From Marinobacter gelidimuriae (GTDB lineage Bacteria; Pseudomonadota; Gammaproteobacteria; Pseudomonadales; Oleiphilaceae): a stretch of 64,000 bases of DNA. The DNA lies in contig NZ_KB889828.1 in NCBI RefSeq assembly GCF_000372805.1, positions 62,001-126,000 of the forward strand. The letters run 5' to 3'. The position numbers and the translations under genes are program-made. This document shows, in pieces, positions 38,298-46,523 of the stretch (its first letter is position 1; every line of letters starts with the position of its first letter). The notes beneath the pieces were generated by a model, which ran no database searches, had not been told where the DNA came from, and worked only from the letters and a program-made list of their open reading frames with translations.

Positions 38298-38906
38298 TTA
38301 ATCCTTCAGATCCTGCGGCCGATTGCGGTTGGTGAACAGCTCGGAGGCCGCAGGGCAATCTACAGACTGAGCCTGTTGGCTGCGGGCAAACATCATAACG
38401 CGGCGGTTATCATTACGCAGCTGCTGCTCAAGCGCAGCCGCCATAGCCACCGGATAAACTCCGTGCAACGGGTGGTCGCGCCCGTTGCACCGGGCTATCA
38501 CTGGCTGACCGGGGGCACTGTACCAGGCCTGCAGCAGCTGCTGCATTAGCGCAGGGGTAACGCCCGGCGTGTCGCAGGGGCACACCAGCACAGCCCCGTT
38601 TCCACGCGCCTCGGCCTCCTGCAAACCTGCTAAAAGGCCCGCCAGCGGCCCTTGTCCGGCAAACTCGGGAGCGTCAGTGAACACGTCTCCCAAGCGGCTG
38701 TATTCCTCCAGGGAACGGTTGGCGCTGATCAACAGCGAACCGGTTGCGGCTTTCAGGGCTTCTGCAACCCAGACTGCCATGGGCTTGCCACGCCAGTGCA
38801 TCATGCCTTTGTCTTTGCCATCCATTCTTGTACCCGCGCCGCCTGCCAGCAACAGACCGGCTACCAGAGAGGGCGCTTGGGAATCGTTGGTATCAGCGTT
38901 CATCAC
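38298..38906 (-). CDS. mobA: Molybdenum cofactor guanylyltransferase MobA
   Basis: MobA joins GMP to molybdenum cofactor to form the bis-MGD cofactor used by enzymes of the DMSO-reductase class. The product is 202 residues, the normal length. The nucleotidyltransferase motif is LLLAGGAGTRMDGKDKGMM near residue 18; GPLAGLLAGLQEA and VCPCDTPGVTPALM follow. It faces moaE and lies downstream of trxA on the same strand, separated by a strong terminator. With moaB-moeA-moaD-moaE it makes most of the late Moco pathway; moaA and moaC are not in the window. Confidence 0.93.
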   Translation of the reverse strand: MMNADTNDSQAPSLVAGLLLAGGAGTRMDGKDKGMMHWRGKPMAVWVAEALKAATGSLLISANRSLEEYSRLGDVFTDAPEFAGQGPLAGLLAGLQEAEARGNGAVLVCPCDTPGVTPALMQQLLQAWYSAPGQPVIARCNGRDHPLHGVYPVAMAAALEQQLRNDNRRVMMFARSQQAQSVDCPAASELFTNRNRPQDLKD

Positions 38907-38939
38907 TTTCCCTTTATGGCCGTATGCCTGGCACCATAA

Positions 38940-38976
38940 AAAAACCGCCCGAGAGCAGCGCTCCGGGGCGGTTTTT
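38940..38976 (-). terminator. Rho-independent terminator after trxA
   Basis: AAAAACCGCCC (38940-38950) pairs with GGGCGGTTTTT (38966-38976). On the minus strand the stem is followed by eight T, so this ends the trxA transcript before mobA. Confidence 0.85.
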
Positions 38977-38982
38977 CAGCCT

Positions 38983-39006
38983 GGCTTTTCAGTCGGCTTT
39001 TCAGTC
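38983..39006 (-). repeat. 12-bp tandem repeat after the trxA stop
   Basis: GGCTTTTCAGTC occurs twice in perfect tandem (38983-38994, 38995-39006), with a third imperfect copy merging into the terminator stem. It lies 11 bases beyond the trxA stop. Confidence 0.85.
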
Positions 39007-39017
39007 GGGCTATGCAA

Positions 39018-39344
39018 TCAAAGATTGCTGTCCAGAAACGCTGCCAGCTGGGACTTAGACAAAGCACCCACCTTGGTTGCGTCTACATTGCCGTTCTTGA
39101 ACAGCATCAGCGTAGGAATACCACGGATGTTGAACTTAGGTGGTGTTTGCTCGTTCTCATCAATGTTGAGTTTGCAGACTTTCAGTTTGCCGGCGTATTC
39201 CTCGGCAATTTCTTCCAGCACCGGCGCGATCATTTTACAGGGGCCACACCACTCAGCCCAGTAATCCACCAGTACCGGCACATCAGACTGCAGTACGTCC
39301 TGTTCAAAAGAAGCATCGGTTACATTAACAATATTTGCGCTCAT
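39018..39344 (-). CDS. trxA: Thioredoxin 1
   Basis: TrxA is the main cytosolic thiol-disulfide reductant. The product from ATG 39344 is 108 residues, exactly the family length. The active site WCGPCK lies at about residues 31-36, with the cis-proline in [17 protein letters not shown] stands six bases before this ATG; another ATG two codons upstream is possible. It is divergent from ppx as in pseudomonads. The gap (39345-39623) shows no other gene. Confidence 0.97.
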   Translation of the reverse strand: MSANIVNVTDASFEQDVLQSDVPVLVDYWAEWCGPCKMIAPVLEEIAEEYAGKLKVCKLNIDENEQTPPKFNIRGIPTLMLFKNGNVDATKVGALSKSQLAAFLDSNL

Positions 39345-39623
39345 TCTCATTTCCTGTTTCTGGCATCTGCCCGGTAACAAATGCAGTTAGCTGTATTGAC
39401 TATCGCTGTCATTTTGAAAACCGCGCGATAACTCACGTTCTCTTCGTGGACCATGCTTTCAATGACCAATACTTTACGCCATTGCTCCGTCTGTTGTGAA
39501 GTCTTCGCTGACAGGCGGGGTAATTCCCTGCCCGTTAAACCACATGAGGCCAGGCTGGCTGACAGGCCCTCGGGTTATCGCTATAGTACGCCCTACGTTC
39601 ATCCCACAAGGATTCATAACCCC

Positions 39624-41150
39624 GTGACGGCAGAACCCAACGCCGAAAACGTTTCCGCGCCTCCTGATATGCTTGCCGCTATCGATATGGGCTCAAACAG
39701 CTTTCACATGGTGGTTGCGCGCCTGGTGCACGGTGAAATTCGTACCCTGGAAAAAATGGGCGAAAAAGTTCAGCTCGGAGCCGGGCTTGACGGCCAGAAC
39801 CGCCTGACCGACGAAGTTCAAGAGCGGGCCCTGGCCTGCCTGAGCCGCTTTGCCCAGCGCCTGCAGGGCATGCCACCGGAAGCCGTGCAAATTGTTGGCA
39901 CTAACGCCCTGCGCATTGCTCGCAACGCCAACGAGTATCTCAGCCGCGCTGAGGACGTGCTGGGCTACCCGGTAGAAGTGATTGCCGGGCGCGAGGAAGC
40001 GCGACTGATTTATCTGGGCGTTGCCCACACCCTTTCTGACGACACCGGCCGCCGGTTGGTGATCGACATAGGCGGTGGCAGCACCGAATTCGTGATTGGT
40101 CAGCGCTTTGAGCCGGAAGCCCTGGAAAGCATGCACATGGGCTGCGTGTCGTTTCGTAATCGCTACTTCCAGGACGGAAAAATCAGCCGTCGCGGTTTAG
40201 ACAACGCCATCACCCACGCCGAACAAGAGCTGCAGAGTATCCGCCGCCAGTATCGTGCAATGGGCTGGCAAAGCGCTGTGGGTTCTTCAGGGTCGGTAAA
40301 AGCCATTGGCCAGGTTCTGGCCACGCTCAAGATTACCGATGGCACCATTACCCTGGAAGCTATGCAGGAACTGCGTAAACGGCTGGTCAGCATGGGCCAC
40401 GTTGAGCGGTTAGGCGAACTGGGTGTACGCCCAGACCGGCAAAGTATTTTTCCTGGCGGTTTCGCCATTCTGATGGGCGCGTTTCAGTCACTGGGCATTG
40501 AAACCATGAGCTTTGCCGATGGCGCGCTGCGCGAAGGCCTGTTGTACGGAATTGTTGGGCGAATACACCATGAAGACGTGCGGGAACGAACCATTTCTGC
40601 GTTACAAGAACGCTACCACGTTGACCAGCTGCACGGCGCCGCCGTAGAAGCCAGCGCGGTGGCTGCCTGGGCACAGGTCGCGGAAACCTGGAAGATAAAC
40701 AGTTTCAGTGACGAAGACACCCTGCGCTGGGCCTGCAAGTTGCATGAAATCGGCTTAACCATCTCACACAGTCAGTATCACAAGCACGGCGCTTATCTTT
40801 TACAATATTCGGACTTGCCCGGCTTTACCCAGCAGTTTCAGTGGGATCTGGCGGCCTTGGTGCGCGGGCACCGGCGCAAGTTTACCGCAGCCATTTGGGC
40901 TGGAGCCTTAGCGGAAGACATCCCGCGCTTGCGCTATCTATGCATACTGGTGCGCCTGGGTGTGCTGCTACAGCACGCCCGCAATCTCGAAGAACCACCA
41001 GAGCTGACACTGGAAGCGTCGGCGAACAAGCTCAGCATCCGCTTCCCTGAGGGCTGGCTGGAACAACGCCCACTAACCCTGGCAGACCTGGAAAATGAAC
41101 GGGACTACCTGCTACGTCAGGACTTCAGTCTGGACATTATCACTGAATAA
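39624..41150 (+). CDS. ppx: Exopolyphosphatase
   Basis: Ppx removes phosphate from the ends of polyphosphate chains; related enzymes also hydrolyse pppGpp. The product from GTG 39624 is 508 residues. The actin-like fold starts with LAAIDMGSNSFHMVVARL near residue 17 and has the phosphate loop VIDIGGGSTEFVIG near residue 144. The C-terminal HD-like domain includes WACKLHEIGLTISHSQYHKHGAYLL. GTG is chosen because AAGGA precedes it and family homology begins soon after; the open frame continues upstream to 39453 without similarity. The stop is copied in frame by a 15-bp repeat. Confidence 0.95.
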   Translation: MTAEPNAENVSAPPDMLAAIDMGSNSFHMVVARLVHGEIRTLEKMGEKVQLGAGLDGQNRLTDEVQERALACLSRFAQRLQGMPPEAVQIVGTNALRIARNANEYLSRAEDVLGYPVEVIAGREEARLIYLGVAHTLSDDTGRRLVIDIGGGSTEFVIGQRFEPEALESMHMGCVSFRNRYFQDGKISRRGLDNAITHAEQELQSIRRQYRAMGWQSAVGSSGSVKAIGQVLATLKITDGTITLEAMQELRKRLVSMGHVERLGELGVRPDRQSIFPGGFAILMGAFQSLGIETMSFADGALREGLLYGIVGRIHHEDVRERTISALQERYHVDQLHGAAVEASAVAAWAQVAETWKINSFSDEDTLRWACKLHEIGLTISHSQYHKHGAYLLQYSDLPGFTQQFQWDLAALVRGHRRKFTAAIWAGALAEDIPRLRYLCILVRLGVLLQHARNLEEPPELTLEASANKLSIRFPEGWLEQRPLTLADLENERDYLLRQDFSLDIITE

Positions 41151-41184
41151 AGAATCACTGAATAAGAAGTCACCGAGTAAGAAA
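41140..41184 (+). repeat. In-frame 15-bp tandem repeat across the ppx stop
   Basis: Three 15-bp units: 41140-41154 (TCACTGAATAAAGAA), 41155-41169 (TCACTGAATAAGAAG) and 41170-41184 (TCACCGAGTAAGAAA). In the ppx frame each reads Ile/Val-Thr-Glu-stop. The first stop is the real one. The third unit differs mostly at codon third positions (ACT to ACC, GAA to GAG). Confidence 0.85.
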
Positions 41185-41230
41185 CTGGCGCCGGAAGTGC
41201 AGGTTTCTGCTGCAAAGTGGTAAAGCAACC

Positions 41231-43171
41231 TTAACTTTCCAGCTCCGTTTCCAGAGCTTCGACCGCTTCACTGACGTCCAGCCACTGAACCTCTACAACT
41301 GCCATTTTTTGGCGCGCCTCTGCCTGCCGCCCCAACAGCGTTTTCAACTGTTGTTTGCCGCTGTCACTGTACAGCGCCGAATTGGTCAGCTCGGCGTCCA
41401 TCTCCGCCAGCGCAGCCTGCATGCTATCCATCTGTTTTTCCAGTGTGGCCTGCTGTTTGCGGAACGGGCTGATTTTCTGGCGCACAGCCGCCTCGGCGCG
41501 CTTGCGGACCTTGCGGTCATCGGCACTTTCACCATTGACTGCCGCGTCCTGGCCGCCCTCTGCGGCAACAGACTGTCGCTTCGGCGCCTCGGTATCGTCT
41601 TTGCGGCGATCAGCCAGCCAACGCTCATAATCCTCGAGGTCGCCCTGGTACTCAACGACACGGCCATCGTTCACCAGCCAGAACTCGTCGACGGTGTTGC
41701 GCAGCAAGTGGCGATCATGCGACACCACCACAATGGCGCCATCAAAGTTCTGCAGGGCCATGGTGAGCGCCTGGCGCATTTCCAGATCAAGATGGTTGGT
41801 AGGCTCATCCAAAAGCAGCAGATTGGGCCGCTGCCAGGCGATCACTGCCAGCGCCACCCGGGCTTTTTCGCCGCCGGAGAAGGAACGTATCGGTGACAGG
41901 GCCGCATTACCATGAAAGTCAAAACCGCCGAGAAAATTGCGAATACTCTGATCCGACGCCCGCGGACTCAAGCGCTGCAGGTGCAAAAAGGGGCTGGCGT
42001 CCAGATCCAAGGATTCGAGCTGATGCTGGGCAAAATAGCCAATGGCCAGATGCTCGCCGCAGGTGCGCTCACCGTTAATCAGCGTGGCCTCACCCCGCAG
42101 ACTGTCCATAAGGGTGGATTTACCTGCACCATTAGGGCCAAGCAGACCAATGCGGCTGCCGGGTAACAGGCTCAGGTTCAGGTTGCGCAGAATGGTCACG
42201 TCGCCGTGGCCGGCCTGGCCCTGGCGAATACTCAGCAGCGGGTTTGACACCTTTTCGGCTAACGGAAATTGGAAGTTAAACGGTGAATCAATGTGTGCAG
42301 GCGCAATTTTCTCCATGCGCTCCAAAGATTTTACCCGGCTTTGGGCCTGGCGAGCCTTAGTGGCTTGAGCCTTGAATCGGTCAATAAAACGCTGAATTTC
42401 AGCAATGCGCGCTTGCTGACGCTCGAATCCGGCCTGCTGTTGGGCCAGGCGCTCGCTGCGCTGGACTTCAAAGGCTGAGTAATTACCGCTATACAGTGCC
42501 AGATCGCGCCGATCAAAGTGCACGACATGTGTCGCGACTCTATCCATAAAATCCCGGTCGTGGGAGATGAACAGCAGGGTTCCGGAGTAGCGCCGCAGCC
42601 AGTTTTCCAGCCAAAGACAGGCGTCCAGGTCCAAGTGGTTGGTCGGCTCGTCCAGCAGCATCAAATCGGACGGGCGCATCAGCGCCTGAGCCAAATTCAG
42701 ACGAATCCGCCAGCCTCCCGAAAAACTCGAAACCGGGTGATCAGCATCGCCATCACTGAAGCCCAACCCGCGTAGCAGCGACTCGGCGCGGCGCGATGCA
42801 GACCACGCCTCATGCAGATCTAGCTCGCCATGGATACGGGCTTGGGCCAGGTCGTCCTGTGCGGCTTCCGCTCTTGCCAGTTCGTGTTCCAGGCGGCGCA
42901 AATCGAAATCGCCGTCCAATACAAAGTCTCGCGCGCTACGCCCGGTCGCCTCCACTTCCTGAGCCATGTGAGCGATGCGACAGCCTCCGGGCAGAGAGAA
43001 ATTGCCATGCTCTGGCGCCAAATCACCCAATAAAAGCTGAAACAGACTGGACTTGCCGGCACCATTGGCGCCCACAATGGCCATGCGCTGGCCCGGTTGC
43101 ACGGTCAGGCTGACGCCTTCTAGCAACCACGCACCACCTCGTTGTAAACTAAGATCACTAATTGTTAACAT
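41231..43171 (-). CDS. ABC-F family ATPase (YheS-like)
   Basis: ABC-F proteins are soluble, have two ATPase domains and act on ribosomes. The product is 646 residues. Walker A motifs are GANGAGKSSLF (near residue 35) and GPNGAGKSTLMD (near 345). Signature motifs are FSGGWRIRLNLAQAL and FSGGEKARVALAV, with LLLDEPTNHLD in both halves. The linker (residues 235-290) is the basic, coiled P-site tether (RFIDRFKAQATKARQAQSRV). A C-terminal coiled coil covers about 555-646. The length and the FRYRK-type linker fit YheS rather than EttA or Uup; the exact subfamily is not settled. No weak antibiotic-resistance features stand out. Confidence 0.92.
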   Translation of the reverse strand: MLTISDLSLQRGGAWLLEGVSLTVQPGQRMAIVGANGAGKSSLFQLLLGDLAPEHGNFSLPGGCRIAHMAQEVEATGRSARDFVLDGDFDLRRLEHELARAEAAQDDLAQARIHGELDLHEAWSASRRAESLLRGLGFSDGDADHPVSSFSGGWRIRLNLAQALMRPSDLMLLDEPTNHLDLDACLWLENWLRRYSGTLLFISHDRDFMDRVATHVVHFDRRDLALYSGNYSAFEVQRSERLAQQQAGFERQQARIAEIQRFIDRFKAQATKARQAQSRVKSLERMEKIAPAHIDSPFNFQFPLAEKVSNPLLSIRQGQAGHGDVTILRNLNLSLLPGSRIGLLGPNGAGKSTLMDSLRGEATLINGERTCGEHLAIGYFAQHQLESLDLDASPFLHLQRLSPRASDQSIRNFLGGFDFHGNAALSPIRSFSGGEKARVALAVIAWQRPNLLLLDEPTNHLDLEMRQALTMALQNFDGAIVVVSHDRHLLRNTVDEFWLVNDGRVVEYQGDLEDYERWLADRRKDDTEAPKRQSVAAEGGQDAAVNGESADDRKVRKRAEAAVRQKISPFRKQQATLEKQMDSMQAALAEMDAELTNSALYSDSGKQQLKTLLGRQAEARQKMAVVEVQWLDVSEAVEALETELES

Positions 43172-43208
43172 GTTTTAATTCTGGCACTTTAATAATTTCA
43201 GGGAAGCC

Positions 43209-43769
43209 TTGGAGACTGCACCGGACGATATTGCGATCATACCGCAAACCGCGGCCAGCCTGGCACTGCCGGCAGATTTGCAGACCGACACAGAGCTTTG
43301 GTCTTTTGCCTTATCATGCTGGCAAAAACCGGGCGTAGCGTCTGCCTGCCTGTTATTGCAACAACAAGGCTGGAGTGTGACCCGCATTCTATGTGCGGCC
43401 TGGCTGGCGAATCAGCGCAGAACTTACACCGGGCTAGAAGCCGTTACGGTAACAGAGTGGCGCAACCGTGTAACCGTGGCACTGCGTGACATAAAAAGGG
43501 CACTGCCGAAAGAGTCGGAAAGTTGTTATAACTTGCGCGCAGACGTGGCTCGCCTGGAACTCGAAGCAGAGCGTGTCGAACTCGCTCTGGCGTGGCAAAC
43601 ACTGAACATTGAAACAGAAGAGCCGGCAATGCAAGATCGCAACATTTTGATCATCGGCAATCTGACAGCAGCGGCGCCTTGTGCAGACAGCGCACGAGCA
43701 GCTGCCTCAGATATTCATCAACTGGCGTCTGCTTTGACTTTTTCGCGCCCCGGAGCGCAATCAACATGA
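43209..43769 (+). CDS. TIGR02444 family protein
   Basis: The 186-residue protein belongs to a small family of unknown function found next to the ABC-F gene in pseudomonads and relatives. The core is ELWSFALSCWQKPGVASACLLLQ near residue 29, followed by a helical part (LRADVARLELEAERVELALAWQTL). It is soluble, with no signal. The start is uncertain: TTG 43209 is used because it lies just before family-like sequence, but there is no clear ribosome site. The stop overlaps the next gene as ATGA. Confidence 0.75.
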   Translation: METAPDDIAIIPQTAASLALPADLQTDTELWSFALSCWQKPGVASACLLLQQQGWSVTRILCAAWLANQRRTYTGLEAVTVTEWRNRVTVALRDIKRALPKESESCYNLRADVARLELEAERVELALAWQTLNIETEEPAMQDRNILIIGNLTAAAPCADSARAAASDIHQLASALTFSRPGAQST

Positions 43770-44146
43770 TGATTAAATGGCTGGTACGGCTAGCTTTTCC
43801 TGCCTTGGGCGTATTGTTATTGCTGATTATTTTTGGTTTGGGAACGCCCGAGCAAGTGGCACAGCCATTGGCTGAAGAAACAAAACCGACAGAAATTCCC
43901 GCCTTCGAAACCCTGGTTCCAGAGTCAGTGGTGATAGATTCACCCGACATCATTTTCAAGTGGCAAGATACCAATGGCAACTGGCATTATGCTGACCAGC
44001 CACCGCCCAAGGGGCCCTGGAACACCTTGGCCATAGAACGGACGAACCCACCCCGTGGCACGGCTGGCAGCACAGAGTCTAAAGTCGACTGGCAGGCACC
44101 GTATAGCGCGCCATTCAACATGGGCGTAGGCGCTTCAGGAAGTTAG
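43766..44146 (+). CDS. DUF4124 domain protein
   Basis: The 126-residue protein starts at ATG 43766, inside an ATGA overlap with the preceding gene. It has one N-terminal membrane helix (LVRLAFPALGVLLLLIIFGL, about 5-25), an acidic linker, and a DUF4124 domain (IIFKWQDTNGNWHYADQPP, near residue 70). That short W-D-x-G-x-x-x-Y/F-A/S-D pattern is common in periplasmic proteins. The function is unknown. The remaining tail is rich in Pro, Gly and Ser. The stop region is duplicated (see repeat). Confidence 0.75.
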   Translation: MMIKWLVRLAFPALGVLLLLIIFGLGTPEQVAQPLAEETKPTEIPAFETLVPESVVIDSPDIIFKWQDTNGNWHYADQPPPKGPWNTLAIERTNPPRGTAGSTESKVDWQAPYSAPFNMGVGASGS

Positions 44147-44166
44147 TAGGTGCTTCAGACAGTTAA
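44127..44166 (+). repeat. 20-bp tandem repeat across the DUF4124 gene stop
   Basis: Units 44127-44146 and 44147-44166 (each begins TAGG and includes GCTTCAG and AGTTA) match at 16 of 20 positions. The first ends with the TAG stop and the second with TAA at the same place. Confidence 0.75.
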
Positions 44167-44322
44167 GTGAGTGGCTACCACCGGGCCATTAACAGATGTT
44201 CAGTAGCGTAAAGCCGGTGTTATAGGTACCTTTTCGCCAGCATTATATCGAATACCCTCAGTCAGCCAGCGCCGGCCAAGCCCCGACGTTGCGACTCATT
44301 TACTAATATGAAGGATGGATTC

Positions 44323-45039
44323 ATGAAGAAAACGCTGTTTGCACTGACGATTGCCGGCCTTGTTGCAGGCTGCTCTTCCGCTCAAGAAGCACCGAAAGAC
44401 CCCGCGTTAGAATCCAACAGCGAAAAGGTCAGCTACGGCATGGGCCTGGTTATGGGTGAGCGCATGAGTAACGACCTGCCAGACCTGCAGATGGAGCAGT
44501 TTCTGCAGGGCATCCAGCACGGCAACAACGGCGACCAGGCACAACGCCGGATGACCCAGGAAGAAATCCAGGAAGCGCTGATGTCTTACCAGCAGCAGCT
44601 GCAGGAAGATCAAGCCAAACAGATTGAAGAAATGACACAGAAAAATGTGGATGCGGGAAACGCCTTTCTGGCTAAAAATGCCGAGCGCGAAGGCGTAACA
44701 ACCACGGATTCCGGCTTGCAGTACGAAGTGCTTGAAGCCGGCAATGGCCCGCAACCCGGCACCGGCGACACGGTAAGAGTCCATTACACGGGCGAACTGC
44801 TGAGTGGCGAGGTGTTTGACAGCTCCCGCGAGCGCGGTGAACCGGTTTCATTCCGCCTGGACCAGGTTATTCCCGGCTGGACCGAAGGCCTGCAACTGAT
44901 GAACGAAGGCGCGCGTTACAAACTCTATATTCCGTCAGACCTGGCGTATGGCCCGGGCGGCAATCGCGCGATTGGCCCCAATGAAACATTGGTTTTTGAC
45001 GTGGAACTCTTGGCGATTAACCCGGACAGCGCCCAGTAG
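44323..45039 (+). CDS. FKBP-type peptidyl-prolyl isomerase, lipoprotein
   Basis: This 238-residue isomerase (FkpA/Mip/FklB group) speeds prolyl isomerisation during protein folding in the envelope. The N-terminus is a lipoprotein signal: LTIAGLVAGC, with the lipid cysteine at about residue 17. The helical dimerisation domain (VSYGMGLVMGERMSNDLPDL onward) covers about 35-125. The FKBP domain follows, with DTVRVHYTGELLSGEVFDSS, VIPGWTEGLQLM and YGPGGNRAIGPNETLVF. ATG 44323 has AAGGA upstream, so I prefer it to the ATG 15 bp earlier. The 176-bp gap before it shows no clear feature. Confidence 0.93.
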   Translation: MKKTLFALTIAGLVAGCSSAQEAPKDPALESNSEKVSYGMGLVMGERMSNDLPDLQMEQFLQGIQHGNNGDQAQRRMTQEEIQEALMSYQQQLQEDQAKQIEEMTQKNVDAGNAFLAKNAEREGVTTTDSGLQYEVLEAGNGPQPGTGDTVRVHYTGELLSGEVFDSSRERGEPVSFRLDQVIPGWTEGLQLMNEGARYKLYIPSDLAYGPGGNRAIGPNETLVFDVELLAINPDSAQ

Positions 45040-45109
45040 CTGTATGTTGTAGTTAGCACCTGGGCGACGGTCTACAAGAGCTCGCCGCCTGGGCTTACCC
45101 ACAGATCCC

Positions 45110-45592
45110 TTAAGCGGGCTCTGCTTTGTCTGCGTTAGCGGTGTGTAGGTGAGCAATCAGAAGGTCTTCCAGCTCATAACGGCTGGCCAGGGTTTCACCC
45201 ACTCGCGATAACTCCGTAAACAGCGCCTGCATTTCCGATTCGGAGAGTTCGCGGCCATCTATCTTGTCATTGAAATCAAGAATCACCTGGGTGGTTTCGG
45301 TAATACGCGGATAAACCTTCGCGGCCAGTTCCAGGCCCTCGTCGTCGTTAAATTCCCGCGCCTCACGCACCAGTTGCTCGTAGATTTCAAAGTGCCCGGC
45401 GGAAACGTAATCCATCAGCATTTCGCACAGCAGAACCAGTTTTGGTCTCAGGCTTTCGGTCTGGGAATAGTCGTTTTCGGCAGACAGTTCACAATAACGC
45501 ACCAGTACATCCTGACGCTCCTTAAGCCAACGGTCGATCAGATCACTGACCCCACCCCACCGCTCACGGGCATTTCGACAATGCTCCAACAT
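45110..45592 (-). CDS. rsd: Regulator of sigma D Rsd/AlgQ
   Basis: Rsd (AlgQ in pseudomonads) binds the housekeeping sigma factor, lowering its use in stationary phase. The product is 160 residues, all helical. The family motif WGGVSDLIDRWLKERQDVLV lies near residue 12, and SLRPKLVLLCEMLMDYVSAGHFE near 52. It is transcribed towards the FKBP gene. In pseudomonads algQ, dsbH/dsbB, hemY and algR are close neighbours; here they are separated by about 15 kb of other genes. Confidence 0.93.
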   Translation of the reverse strand: MLEHCRNARERWGGVSDLIDRWLKERQDVLVRYCELSAENDYSQTESLRPKLVLLCEMLMDYVSAGHFEIYEQLVREAREFNDDEGLELAAKVYPRITETTQVILDFNDKIDGRELSESEMQALFTELSRVGETLASRYELEDLLIAHLHTANADKAEPA

Positions 45593-45706
45593 AACGCCTG
45601 TACTCCACTTGGTGTTCTATCTGGCTGATGCCTTCTGAACTTTCACATAAGTCACTGCAAGTTACCCTATGGCAGTGACCAGCCGCAACCGTTTGTGGCT
45701 TCGGCC

Positions 45707-46237
45707 TTACCAGGGCCGCTTCGGCGCGGGGCGCAAACACAGATAAAGACCGACCAGCGCCACGCAAACGAAAAACAGCGCGCTCCACCCCGGAATGCTC
45801 AGGCCCAGAAAACGCCAGACCACCGCCGCGCAGTCACCGGTTCCGCGAACCGCGGTCGCCAGTACTTCCGACCAAGGCAGCACATCCAGCATGTAATCCA
45901 CCGATGGGCCGCAAGCCGGCACTTGGTCCGCAGGCAAGCTTTGCAGCCAGAGCTGGCGACTGGCCAAGCCCAACCCCGTGCCCGCAGCCAGCGCCAGAAA
46001 AAGACCGTATATCCGTGTGGCGATCGGCCCCGGGCCGTTTAGCCACGCCAACAGGCTGACCAACCCGGCTGCCATGAAGGCAAACCTCTGTAGCCAGCAC
46101 AAAGGACAAGGCTCCAGCCCCATCACATGTTCCATATAAAATGCCACCGCGAGCAGTGCGGCACACACCAGAAAAATAACAGCAAACATGATTCTGCTGG
46201 TCAAAAGATCACCTCGAAAATAGGAATGGGACTGCAT
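45707..46237 (-). CDS. dsbB: Disulfide bond formation protein DsbB
   Basis: DsbB reoxidises DsbA using ubiquinone at the inner membrane. The product is 176 residues with four transmembrane segments. The first periplasmic loop has the redox pair CPLC (near residue 44). The second loop has the other pair, one Cys in PACGPSVDYML and one in RGTGDCAAVVW. That is the full set of four catalytic cysteines. It lies upstream of rsd on the same strand with a gap of 114 bp. Confidence 0.92.
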   Translation of the reverse strand: MQSHSYFRGDLLTSRIMFAVIFLVCAALLAVAFYMEHVMGLEPCPLCWLQRFAFMAAGLVSLLAWLNGPGPIATRIYGLFLALAAGTGLGLASRQLWLQSLPADQVPACGPSVDYMLDVLPWSEVLATAVRGTGDCAAVVWRFLGLSIPGWSALFFVCVALVGLYLCLRPAPKRPW

Positions 46238-46268
46238 CCAGGCTGCCAGCCTGCTATTGTGATCATCG

Positions 46269-46508
46269 TTGTTAAACTACCTTGATTATCAGGATTATGA
46301 CTGCATTGCCAAGAATCTTCATCGCCCCGTTTATGAGCTGGTGCTGCTGTTTGGCGAACAAAGCGATATTGATGCGCTTACCCGGCCAGGCACTCAGCAA
46401 ACACTGGCAACAGAAGCGACCTCCCGCATCAATAAGGTACTGGAAAGCCAGCACACCGGTGAAGCCGTTAGCGACGTGCTGTTTACCGAGTTTGTGGTGC
46501 AGAAGTGA
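46269..46508 (+). pseudogene. Remnant of a FliL-like protein (C-terminal part)
   Basis: The 79 codons match the end of flagellar basal-body-associated FliL-like proteins: YELVLLFGEQSDIDAL, then ATEATSRINKVLES, and the ending VLFTEFVVQK. Intact members are about 140-170 residues with an N-terminal membrane helix; that part is missing. The only starts are a TTG at 46269 and nothing better, and in-frame stops lie just upstream. The divergent dsbB start is 31 bp away, so the 5' half seems to have been removed up to the dsbB promoter area. I infer a truncated remnant; a small functional protein cannot be excluded. Confidence 0.5.
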
Positions 46509-46523
46509 CCGTCACTCCGGCGC

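Noticed and set aside
41140..41184. Stop-codon readthrough giving a longer Ppx
   Set aside because: Each extension would only add a few residues before the next stop and no new domain follows.
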